Source of the DNA: Perkinsus olseni
Lineage: Eukaryota > Perkinsozoa > Perkinsida > Perkinsidae
Direction: 5' to 3'
Length of the DNA stretch: 64,000 nucleotides
Assembly (NCBI GenBank): GCA_013115135.1
Contig: JABANP010000058.1
Coordinates: 124,001 to 188,000 of the forward strand
In this document: positions 12,490-22,503 of the stretch, in pieces
Numbering within the stretch: position 1 is the stretch's first letter
Layout: the number at the start of each line of letters is the position of its first letter
Position numbers and translations under genes: made by a program
The notes under the pieces: generated by a model
What the model saw: only the letters and a program-made list of their open reading frames with translations
Told to the model about the DNA's origin: nothing
Databases searched by the model: none

Positions 12490-13986
12490 ATGACCGGTCG
12501 CACCCTGAAGGGGGCTCGAAGGTCTCTATCCCCTCAGGAGGAATCCTCTGACTCTTGTTGTTGCCTCAAGCCCATCGCTGAGGTCTACTCTAGGTCTATC
12601 CATCACGCATGCTGTTGGATTTGTAGACGGCACGGCATTTGGGCATCGGACCTCCAGTGTGAGGACATAGTAGGGGAATCAACTACCGCAACATGGTGGC
12701 AGTCTACTCTCTTTTCAGGCAGAATCGGGGTGGCTGTGGAAGAAGTCGAAAGTCGTGGGGACGTGGCGACTGAGGTGGTGCTGTGTAGTCATGAGCCAGC
12801 GGGCCCTTCTCTCCTTTGAGGAGAAGCCTGACTGGCTACACAACACTCATCTGCAGGTGCGTCACGGCGTCGCATGTAGGAACCAACTGTCCTCTCTGCA
12901 GCAAAGCCCCACCGAAAAGATTCCTCTCGTCACTTGTGACCTCAATGAGTTTCAAGATACCTCCTGTCCGGGGTTCACCATAGACAACCGGGCGTTTGCG
13001 CTTCCAGGTGATCAGCCTCTCCCTCTGTTGTCATCTTTCATATATTTGAAGGTGCTCCATCTTTCAGGATCCGCAAGCTCCCGACACGCCCTGCTGAATT
13101 GGCTCATGGCCATCGCCTTCGTCAAGAGTGACGAAAATACGATAAATCGGTAACGGTTGGAAGCCTCCGCCGAGCCACAAGCAACCATTCTCAGATGCGT
13201 GGATCTAGCATGCGAGGACGTTCCCAAAGAGGACTTCGATCAGTGCAGCCTCGTTCATTCTGATATCGACTCCGCTGTATCAACTGACTTCTCTAACTCT
13301 GCTGATGACTTTGCAATATACGTACACGGCACCACAGGAGATCATGTGAGTGTTTTCTCTCCGCCTCCATAGCAATGGCGGCTCCCTACTTCAGGTCGCC
13401 TTGGATTGCCTTGAATTAGCAGACTTGTGGCTCATACCAGTCGCGAGTAACAGAGCCAAAACGGTTGCCAGTTGTGAGCTTTGCCATAGACTCAGAGCTC
13501 GTCAGGATTTGTGCGAAACTCGCCCTTGCGGGCATATATTCCACGTTGATTGCCTCTATGGCTGGGTGAGGAGGACCTGAGTACCGAACTCGGTCGAGTG
13601 TTTGCCCCCCTCAGACGCGTCAGAGTATAACCCATGACTTCTGCCCACACTGTCACACTACGTTCGTCTATGAGGGCGACGGTGATGCTGCGGGAGGCTC
13701 GTACTTCCCTTCTAGGTAGACGACTCCCCCGAGGGTATGGTGACGTGTCATGTACCCTTCTCAGCGTCATGACCTTCTCTTATCGTCAGCCAGTGTTCCT
13801 TGAGCCTTATGCTCGAGCCAGTTTCAATTCCTTACCCACATCTCCTATGGAGCGGTCCCCACCACTAAAGCCTCCCAAAAGAGACTCCTCGCCGCCTTGT
13901 TCCATCCAAAGTTCTCAGCAAGCTACACTGGCAAGGCCTCTGACCAGCATGAGATGGAGGTCATGATGGAAGTTCTCACAGAGTGA
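12490..13986 (+). CDS. RING-H2 zinc finger protein, probable E3 ubiquitin ligase
   Basis: Near 13470-13580 an exon reads CELCHRLRARQDLCETRPCG followed by HIFHVDCLYGW. A later exon near 13640 supplies the final CPHC pair. Together these give C-x2-C, C-x-H-x2-H-x2-C and C-P-x-C, the C3H2C3 pattern of RING-H2 domains, which recruit E2 ubiquitin-conjugating enzymes. Upstream exons (about 12755-13370) are acidic and unassigned. A candidate intron at about 13726-13774 (49 nt) follows the finger, and a helical tail containing ASYTGKASDQHEMEVMMEV ends at TGA 13984. The 5' end is uncertain: an ATG at 12490 is the first plausible start. No membrane segment was seen. Confidence 0.65.
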
Positions 13987-14614
13987 CGATACCTCGCAAT
14001 CAATTCGTCTAGTTCCGACGTGAAGTTGGGATCAGGATTCGGAGCTTCCGGTTATTTCTGACGTAACTCGCCTTCCTATCATCCTGTACTACTACCCACA
14101 CCTTCATTCGTTTGCTACCGACATTTGTTCCTTTCTAGTGCCCTAACTCAACCACACAGTCAACCACACATTTATGGTCAACCAATTAGTACAGATTACT
14201 GAGCGTCAGCGTTGTCAATTCATCTAGGTGCTGGAGTGTAGCGTTAGAGCTGCGCCGAAGGAGGAGAGCACCGACCCAGCTAGCTTACCAACAGCCCACG
14301 ATAACGCAATACAGCTTGAGAGGTGGCAGTACTGCAATTACTTACGTGATATAGTCTTCGAGCCAATATGAAGCGAAACGAATCCCGCATGAGGCCGCTA
14401 AGAGATGATTAACGGATATATGATGCCACCGGAAGAATCATCTGTGTCCCCGCAGCGTCCTGTGGAGGACGGATGCCAGCCGGGGTTGGCGGGCGAGTGA
14501 GACAGCTCACACTTTGATTCAGCCAATACGGTCATAAAATCTATCATATAATTCTACTCGGGTTGTTAGCCCGGAATGAAAGGTATCGCAAAAATGTCAG
14601 GCTACTGAGGGTAG
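13987..14614. other. Intergenic region between convergent genes
   Basis: About 630 bases between the RING gene and the 3' end of a minus-strand gene. I see no convincing reading frame, tRNA or repeat. Confidence 0.5.
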
Positions 14615-15107
14615 TTATTCAGTAATGGTAACCAGCGATTCTGCTGCAGCACTTGGGCGCTTATGAAGCCAGAGGGTGTAGTATTTGCCACAGACTCTGA
14701 CGACCATCTTTCCTTCCGCCGTGCTGTACGGTACATCAGCCCAGTCCTTGAGCGTGAGGTTCCCAGCAGATCGGTCGAAAAGCGCCCAACCCCAAACAGG
14801 GACGGTCTGCGACTTCGAGGAGTAAACGGCGTTGGTAAAATCTAGATGGAGGTGCTCGTATGGCCTCTTGTGATACTCCCATACGATACCGCCTTCATGA
14901 GGCCGTTCAGGCATGAAGCTGTGATGGAAGTCCAGCGCAGCGAGGCCCACATTGGTGGGATGCTTCCGGGTGGGGATGGAAGAGACCGAAGCGGATGAGC
15001 CATTGGTCTCCAGGCTTCGGTACCTTATGCTCGTATCCAAAGTAGAAGCCTTCAAGGGGTAGACCACTGGCAAGCTGGAGGAGGATTATGACGCCTAAGG
15101 CGAGCAT
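14615..15107 (-). CDS. Predicted secreted protein of unknown family, copy 1, frame-broken
   Basis: The ATG at 15107 opens a signal-peptide-like run, MLALGVIILLQLASG, followed by LPLEGFYFGYEHKV. It is clearly paralogous to the next gene upstream: LIRFGLFHPHP matches MIRFGLFYPHP, and LDFTNAVYS matches LDFANAVFS. The frame is lost near 14951-14962. Skipping one base gives exactly the same spacing (10 residues from PHP to the LD motif) as the paralogue. The protein would be about 164 residues with the stop at 14615. I do not recognise the family. The minus orientation and tandem arrangement point to local duplication. The break could be a sequence error or real decay. Confidence 0.55.
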
Positions 15108-15321
15108 CAGAAGGTGAAAATGGCCACTAACCTGGAAGATAGATCCGCGACGACAATCCTCACCCGTGGTGCACTCAAACGCGAGGAGACTCCCCAATAC
15201 TCATCACTATCAGAAGGGAAACGATAAATTCGAAAAGAATTACCGAGAGTTACATGTTGCTTCGATGTGTTTAACGAATGTTGAAGCATTGCGTATCCCT
15301 CGGCGTTCACCACACTGCCCT

Positions 15322-15748
15322 TCAAGCCAAGTGCTCTTTGCTCTCATGACGCGGTAATGTCATCACATACCGCTCGCCTTTCAAGCACAACGTTACCTGC
15401 TCTGAGCTGTGATCATAACGAGCCTGTGCGCACTCCTTCGGATCCACGCCATAGCGCTCGAAGAAGGCTTTGGGCCCATGTGGGTGTCCTTTGCTCCATA
15501 CTTGAGAAAACGGCGTTGGCGAAGTCAAGCTTGATATTATCCTCGTCCTCCGCAACATAATTCCACTTGATACCACCCAGATGAGGCTTGTCAGTGAAGA
15601 TGCAACTTTGAAGATCCAGGGTGGAAAGTCCCTCCGGACCCTTCTCGCTTGGATGAGGGTAGAACAGGCCGAACCTGATCATCTCGCGCTCTTCGGTATC
15701 GGGCATATGCCCTCCTCTCCAGATATAGATCCCTTCGGTTGGCAGATC
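15322..15748 (-). CDS. Predicted secreted protein of unknown family, copy 2, frame-broken; 5' exon not placed
   Basis: The exon starts after a splice acceptor at about 15749 and reads LPTEGIYIWRGGHMPDTEE, MIRFGLFYPHP, then GGIKWNYVAEDEDNIKLDF and NAVFS. After one surplus base near 15501-15505 it continues AFFERYGVDPKECAQ and VTLCLKGERYVMTLPR to the stop at 15322. The spacing then matches copy 1, again 10 residues between the flanking motifs. A signal-peptide exon is expected upstream (15,750-15,930) but none could be chosen with confidence. Function unknown. Confidence 0.5.
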
Positions 15749-16930
15749 CTGCCGTCCGGTCATGTGATGACAATCTGGAACGTGTGAGTAACTGGTAGCA
15801 TTGTTCGAGTCGTGGTTGCGAGGGGTCAGCCCAGATAAGGCTGAGCCGTGCGTGTACATGCGTCTTTGTGCATGCGTGCACGCCTGTGCTTTGCCTGCCG
15901 ACCGATGTAAAACTGAGGACCGCCATAGGGACGTGATCATCCGCTTGACTCTAGGAGACCAGGTTTGTGGTGTCGCGGTCTATAGAGGTTCCATAACTTA
16001 TGGAACAATATGGAGCCCCCACGATGGAGGTACGCTGTTAACATAGTAGTGGCGCTTCGCTACCGCCGAGCGAGTGTTCTGTCGATCCCCGTACATTGTG
16101 AGGCTGCCACCCGTGTCTCCCCCGTCGCACAACCTCATAACGGTTGGAATGGTCGGGCACTGTTCTGGCCCTGAAGTAGTTCAATCGTTATTTATTATGT
16201 CAGTTCAACCTTCAAGAATCTTCGATACTATCCTATCATCACGGTCTGATCTCGAGCCTCAGGCTCTTTGCGCTCAGCTTGCTCACAGGGCACAAGCTAC
16301 TTCACAAAGCGCTGGGTCTCGTAGAGAGTCGCGTCGTGACCAAAGTTGCCTACGGGGGAAGAGTATGTGGGCTCCAAACTCCAACGGAGCCTGTGCGCCT
16401 GCGATCCTACTCCGTGCAAGGTTCACTACTGGAGCCTGCGGAGTGTATTCTCGGAGGCAGCAGAAGTGCCAAACATTCACTGTTCTAAGCTCAGGCGTAT
16501 GCTGCTGCTCCCAAGGTTCCGCAGATAAGGTACACGACAACATGCTGATAGCAGAATCACTCGTTCTCACTGTGAATCCAGATAATACCACTCGAGGGCG
16601 ATCTCTCAATGCTTTGCATGCACGAGCTCGCTGTTAGAATTGCTGCCAGTCTGCCGGAAGCATCGGAATACATAATAGAAGAAGATGTAACTCGCAAGTT
16701 TGATTCTTTTTGGCGATGCACCGCTCCCATAGATTCCAGACTTGTCGATCTGGGCCAATAAGTTAGCTGACGGCTTCGGCGTTTATCGCGAATGATGAGA
16801 TCACCAGCTGGTCTCAAAGACATGCATCATGGTTGATGAATTTCATTCGTCCCACCCTCGTGCTTGTGTACGTCAATTGTGCATCTGGGTAGCATCCCCA
16901 CTTCCCCAGGGCGCTTCCTCGATCGTCATA
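15749..16930. other. Mostly unassigned stretch before the TMEM260-like gene
   Basis: The upstream part should hold the first exon and promoter of the preceding minus-strand gene. Between about 16,180 and 16,560 several frames have a coding look, for example FDTILSSRSDLEPQALCAQL, echoing the CAQL segment of the gene at 11,483. I could not join them into a gene. Confidence 0.3.
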
Positions 16931-19596
16931 ATGCCGAGGCGACTCGTGAAACACGAAGAGCTCGACACTGCATGCGACCTTCCCGTGACGGTCGTCAACC
17001 TCTTCCGGATGGGGCTGGTGTGTGGTGTGCTCGCCGTCTACATTCCCACTCCCTGTCCACCGAGATGGGAGATGGAGACTCTCCCGAACTTCTCGCCAGT
17101 GCCTGCACGAATTCATTGTAAGCCTTAAATATCCAAGCATGGACTCGTGAATCCTCATCAGACGGATGCCATCCACTGGGGATAGCCATGCTGTACATCT
17201 CAGACCTCATCCTCCTGGGTACCCTCTCTACACGATACTGCTGCAGCTCTGGCTCGGCCTAGGCCTCAACCCTCACCTTCTATCAGCCTGCTTCGGTGCA
17301 CTGGCCTCTGCTGCCGTCTTCGACGCGGTACTGTTACTGTCAATGACTGTATGCTCGGGAGCGCTCCCACTCATATTCGGCATCACAACCGCCGCTCACT
17401 ACTCCCTTGCTACTCTGCGGTTCCACACAGTTGTGGAAGTCTTCCCACTCAACTCTGCACTTCTCTCTTGGACATTCTATTTCGGCACTTGTTGGTTGCT
17501 CCGCTCTCCAGGTCAATGCCCATGGCAATGCGGTCTGCTGATGGGCCTGGCCGCCAGTAACCAGCATACTTCTCTACTGTTCCTCCCATCATTCATCTTC
17601 ATAGCCCTGCGACGATTACCCTGGAGTGCAGTGCTTGAAGCTCGGCATGTGCTTTGCTGTTGGTCTACTACCCTACATATACCTGCCGTTCCTTCAAGGA
17701 GAGATGTCATGGCCTACTGCGAGCATGCTGAGGCACATCCTGAGGGGCGACTACGGTACACTCAGCCTTGGCAGCGCAACCAACCCTCATGCTAATGATG
17801 ATAGGGTAACGCCAATCGCTGTTGTTGGGGCCTTCGTCGAAGACACAGGCATCCTCTCCCTATGCCTTGGGATACTCATGAGTGTTGTAGCGCTGCGCTG
17901 CGAGACTAATGTTCGTATTATCACCTTGGTCTGTGTAACCAGCTTCCTCATCTACATGACGGTGTTCTCCTGGATGGCGAACTTGAGCCTCGAATCGAGC
18001 CTACTGCGGAACTCTGTGTATCCTAGGTTTTGGGTGCAGCCCCTCCTTCCTCTACACCTTATCACCGGTGTGGGCTTGGCGACCCTCTGGGGTAGTGGCT
18101 GGAGGATTGCCAAGGGCGCTGGCCTTGTGCCTAGCTTTTGTCTGGGGTATAGAAGGACTTGCTCACCATTTACCGACAGACCTCGCTCACTCGAGAGTTC
18201 TCAGTGACTACTACTCTAGTTTCTTGCAGGTGGGCACTCGATTGGCGGTACTGAGTGAGCACAGGTCTTGGGTGCGTTCTCCTTTGGATCTCTGGAGCGT
18301 AGCCGGTCTCTCGCAACCCGTCACACGAGAGTGGTAAATGGCAAATTTGCAATTCAGGCTCTCCCTCCCCGGTCTATCGTGGTTACCACAGGCGACATGC
18401 CAGCCTATGCAATGAAGTACCTCCTCGGTTGCACTGCAGACCGCAGCGACGTCCGCACAGTGTCCGAGGCCGAGCTATCGTCGAGGAACTGGTGGGAGAG
18501 CAGCCAGCGGAGGCATATACTGCCAGGGCTAAGTGCGCAGTCTCTCTTATGCCTACTCGCTCACGACTGTGTTTCGATCTGTCGAGGACTAGACGACCTT
18601 CATTCAGGTCACCTTCCTGTCCCCAACAACACTGAGAATTTGAAGATACTGATGACCCACGCATTGCGAGAGAATCGCCCACTGTAGGCATGGCCATCCC
18701 ACCAGCGGCTCGACCCTACTTACCGTGGAGAATTGTCAGATTCTTCGTTCATTTGCCGTCCTTCATGTCGGCTGGTTATGCCCCCGACTATTTCGGCACC
18801 GACAAGCTCATGCAAGGACTCGCCCTTTACCCCACAGGCTCTGCTATTCGGGTACACGGACTCGAGCTGCGGTGATTATCCTATTGAGCTTGAACCTATT
18901 ACATTTTACTACTCCCACTATGAGGTTCTGGTAGTGAGGACGGCAGGTATATGCCAGTGAGGCAGCGCCGAAGACGTGGAAAGCACTACGAGATGATCAG
19001 AGAAAGCTCGGCCCAGAGTGGCTCGATCTTCGAAGGCCATGAGCTCAGAGAAGGTGGGAGAACAGCATTGTGCACGACCGGAAGTTACCCTCAGGAACTT
19101 TCGAAGCAGCCCTATTTGCTCGGCAATGTACTCAGTTTGAGTACGGAATGGCCGCTCTATTGCAGTTCGATGCTACAGCGAAAGACTATGCAGCACTTGC
19201 GGAAGATGCAGAGTACTGGATTGCTCAGTGTGATGAGTGAGACTTCGGGGACTTCGGGAACTTCACATTCTTCCATACTTGCCGAATGGCATGTCCCTCA
19301 GCGCCTCTTTGCTGGATCCTCATACTGGGCTGGCTACTGCCTCCTTGCGAGTGTCCCCGGAGAGTTGGCGAGCGATTGGCTGGATATTCTCAAGGTTGCC
19401 TCAGGGCGAACGAAAGGCAGCTCTTTATCTGAGTGAGCTTTCGATCGATCCCACCGCTAGTGGATGAATGCCTTCAGAGCGTTACCTACAGTCTGTCAAC
19501 GAGTTGGACGTCGGCAACCCCGAGATAGAGCGAATTAGAGACTACGTTGCCGCAGTGCAGAGGCTAATCTCTGACGAATCCAATACATCAGTGTGA
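16931..19596 (+). CDS. TMEM260-like multipass protein (DUF2723), putative protein O-mannosyltransferase
   Basis: Several DUF2723/TMEM260 hallmarks are visible: GDS followed by HPPGYPLYT near 17180, LSACFGALASAAVFDAVLL, FPLNSALLSW, MGLAASNQHTSLLFLPS near 17540, YIYLPF near 17670, LRHILRGDYGTLSLGS near 17730, and the lumenal-domain pattern SIVVTTGDMPAYAMKYL near 18380. Human TMEM260 is an ER O-mannosyltransferase, so a membrane glycosyltransferase role is inferred. The start is the ATG at 16931 (MPRRLVKHEELD), ahead of the first hydrophobic segment. The C-terminal exons look helical and end YVAAVQRLISDESNTSV with TGA at 19594. One surplus base near 17634 separates LPWSAV from LKLGMCFAVGLLPYIY. 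A second frame change near 18115 could instead be a 37-nt intron. Confidence 0.75.
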
Positions 19597-20186
19597 ATGG
19601 CATGCTGCTGGTGTTGTGAACATTCTCTACAATCCCTAGGGGACCGGGTTGACTAGGCTGGTGGCACGGGTTTTACTTCACTTGCCGTGGGAACTATCGC
19701 CTCTTATCGGCTATCTACTAGCGAACCTGATAAAGTCCCGCCAACCGGGAAACTCGCAACGCAACTTAATGTTTGTAACTGACTGAACTGCTGTTCTATT
19801 GGAAGCAACAGCCATTGGGCAGACCACAATAATACCACAAAGGAATGGTACGATACTGAAGACTCTCACTGACTGTCATATCACCATCGAATAGCAATGT
19901 TGCAATAGTACTACTCACTCATAGAGAAGAGGAATATACACCATACACTCCTCCACCAAACAACAACCGTCACTGCGCCACGAAATCATCACAACAGCCT
20001 CGGTAGCCAACAGTAAGATGAATCGAGAGCGTTTATAGCGCAACTATAAAGTAGCGCATCAACGAGCGGCTGCTGTTGGCATCACGCGACCATCAAGGTC
20101 AGGGAAGAATGGCTGTTGAACTCAGGTCGAGGGCGACGGCGAAGTTGTCTGATGAGGGGAGGCGGCGGCAACTAGCGCTGATGAGA
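19597..20186. other. Intergenic region between convergent genes
   Basis: About 590 bases between the TMEM260-like stop and the V-ATPase subunit e stop. Both genes end into it. No gene or repeat recognised. Confidence 0.5.
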
Positions 20187-20623
20187 TCACTCGAGGAGAG
20201 GATTCTTGCGGATGGGGTTCATGAGAGGTACCATCTGGTGCATGTACACGAAGGCCCAGCTGAGACAAGGAGAGAACGATGAGAGGAAGCTAATAGGGGA
20301 AACTGGCACTTACAACATCCACATGCAGATGGTCGTGAGCCACACAAGCAAAATAGAAAGTCTGATGCCTGAGAAAGGGGGAGGACATCATCTCCAGCCA
20401 GCAGCAGTAGAACGCTTACTCTCGCCCTTGGTGATCTTGGGGGTCTCCTTAGCAAACAGGATGGGGGCCACGAAGGTGAACACTACTCCCAATACAGCAA
20501 AGATGATGGTACCAGTGAGAAGACCTGCGAAAAAATAGAGATAACCCAAAGGGCGAGGGGGAAGTGCCGCTTACCAGGAGCATGGAATCCGAGAGAAGCG
20601 GGAGCTGCGGCGACGGCACTCAT
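20187..20623 (-). CDS. V-type proton ATPase subunit e
   Basis: Four exons on the minus strand join without a break: 20575-20623, 20420-20524, 20314-20368 and 20187-20259 (282 nt, 93 residues). The introns are 50, 51 and 54 nt, all GT-AG. The protein has two hydrophobic helices (GTIIFAVLGVVFTFVAPILF and SILLVWLTTICMWMFWAFVY) and the family signature YMHQMVPLMNP after the second helix, matching the YMHQMNPL of animal ATP6V0E/Vma9. This is a small hydrophobic subunit of the membrane V0 sector, needed for proton pumping into vacuoles or endomembranes. The length fits the family (about 70-95). This gene is the best calibration of intron size in the window. Confidence 0.92.
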
Positions 20624-20985
20624 GGTGATGTAGACAGTTCCGAAGAAATTTGTGAAAGCAAAAAAACTCCTATACGGTATGATATCGGCACGAATCTTGT
20701 CCATCTCTCGAGCCAGAGGAGAGTAACCCGGCGCGTTCCATTGATCCTCCCTTTAAGATCTCATCGAGGATTGAGTTGGGCGTTAAAAGAAACGATCGTG
20801 GTAGCGTTGTTGGGACTAAAGGAACAGGCCTATTTTCAAAATCTCGACCTAAGCCCAGCTTAGTGTACTGTGCTGATTGAGAAATTGCAAGAGTGCAAGA
20901 TTCTCATTTCTCCCTCCCAGCTGAGACTCTCAGCCTAAGGCCGTCATGGCTGAGGCGGGAGGCGGAGCGATATTGCTGAGAGATC
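20624..20985. other. Intergenic region
   Basis: About 360 bases. It holds the promoter of the V-ATPase e gene and the 3' end of the next minus-strand gene. An inverted-repeat-like GGCTGAG/CTCAGCC element lies near 20,930-20,955. Confidence 0.35.
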
Positions 20986-21340
20986 TCATCTGCGCATCTT
21001 GAAGTAGATCTCGCCCAATATACGAGCTCGTATCTTGCCCTCAACGACACTTGCCATCATTGTGTCGTCCCATCCGCTTATCTGTGCACAAGCCTACAAA
21101 TGACAGGCCTGTCATCAGTGAGTAAATCCCATCTCGTCGCGTTGATGTAGTCGAGGTTGTAGCCGCAAAACTGCACATCACGCCACGTTACGATGTTACG
21201 GGCTTCCTGATCGGAGGTTCGGCTAGCACATGGAATTAAGTCCCTGTTGTTATGGACATTCTCTGTGCCCTTCCGAGCAGCGGAGCGTTAGCGTTGTGTT
21301 CAGTCTGCCATACATCGTTTCGTATCTCCTCTATACTCAT
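20986..21340 (-). CDS. Unrecognised small protein
   Basis: The ATG at 21340 opens MSIEEIRNDVWQTEHNANAP, continues after a short intron near 21,190-21,250 as EARNIVTWRDVQFCGYNLDY and ATRWDLLTD, and after another break near 21,100 as ISGWDDTMMASVVEGKIRAR and ILGEIYFKMRR to the TGA at 20986. The composition is clearly coding, helical and polar, about 95 residues, with no signal peptide or membrane segment. One intron would be about 35 nt and the other only about 23 nt, shorter than usual here, so the joins are provisional. I do not recognise a family. Confidence 0.5.
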
Positions 21341-21607
21341 GCCGAACACCAGCGTATACCCCCCTGCACATCACATCACAAGGGGGCGTCATCGCGAGCT
21401 AACGACGAGAGATTTCCGCTTCGAAACACCACCGATGAGCAGCCGAAGAGCTCGGTACATCGAAGCACAGATGAGGAGCCGCACAGTAGAAGTCTGCTAG
21501 GCCCAGTCGTTGGTGAGTTATCTGTTCTAGATTCCACGGAGGCCGCTGATGACGGGTATCCCTGAGAGGTAACGCTATCTCAATCGTGAGAAATTCGAGC
21601 CTTGAAA
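21341..21607. other. Intergenic region between divergent genes
   Basis: About 270 bases between two divergent starts, probably a shared promoter. No recognisable motif. Confidence 0.4.
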
Positions 21608-22240
21608 ATGGATTCTGTCAGCCTGTCGCCTCCAAGGAGAAAGAAATCGCCGGTCCGAGATGATAGTGGGCTCGGAAGACGAGGTCGTCCAGCTGAGAGG
21701 TTCTGCCCTCAGGCGACCTCATCGACAGTTGCCGAGGTACGCCCCTCCACGGCATGTACCTCGAGGCGGAGCAGCTGCTACTGGGACTGGAAGACAGTCC
21801 TGATGAGCGATCAGTGATGCTCAAGGAAGTGAGGGCTTTCTGAGTAGGAGTCTATCACGTTGCTCTCCAGGCTTTGACTAGATTGGTAGAGGCTGGGGCG
21901 GCAGAGCTAGTGAGACGCGCGAAGGTGAGCTCTGGGCAGGCAATTGAAGCAGACGGTCCGATCACGTTTCAGTTCGACGAGGAAACGAAGCGCCAGGAGG
22001 AATCAGCGGAGAGGCGCAAGGTCCGAGAGGCTACGAGGCGAGCCAAGGAAGAGTGCCTTATGGGATGGAGCCTGATGCACGGTGACTCGAGGTAGTAGCA
22101 CCATCCAACGGGCTGTAAGTTCGCCCTCCTACTTCAGCGTCCTCGCTTACACTAGCTCCTCCTCTGGTGGCTCCAACGGTCATCCTCGTGCCCAAATACG
22201 CCGGTCTTCGCGTCGCCAGAGGGCTCGGAAGGCCGCTTAG
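21608..22240 (+). CDS. Unrecognised basic/coiled-coil protein
   Basis: The ATG at 21608 opens a proline- and arginine-rich start, MDSVSLSPPRRKKSPVRDD. Further exons read LHGMYLEAEQLLLGLEDSPD, LTRLVEAGAAELVRRAK and a highly charged helix FDEETKRQEESAERRKVREA. The last exon ends RRSSRRQRARKAA with TAG at 22238-22240. The charged helix suggests a coiled coil and the tail is strongly basic. Introns of the usual size are implied near 21740, 21845 and 22085 but were not all fixed. Function unknown. Confidence 0.5.
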
Positions 22241-22503
22241 TTCATGCTGGAAGGCAATCATCATCTTTATATCAGCCGAAGCACTTGGGTTTCCCTGACG
22301 ATACTTCACTGCTCCAAGAGCAGATCATGCTTAGCCTATTCAGTATCTATATTCATGTATCACCCTATCTATATAATACACATCGCTGCTCAAATGGCCA
22401 CGCCATGTCTTTATACTCGAGAGAGCCCTTGCGTCTACCCAGGGAGTCAATACCGTACCTAGCGGGGACAGCCGGGCACTGCTGACTTGATTGACAACCT
22501 GAG
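22241..22503. other. Intergenic spacer
   Basis: About 260 bases upstream of the potassium channel start, with AT-rich runs at about 22,335-22,385. Probably promoter; no specific motif. Confidence 0.4.

Noticed and set aside
18060..18120. A seventh +1 frameshift in the TMEM260-like gene
   Set aside because: A 37-nt GT-AG intron would also restore the frame, so it was not counted.
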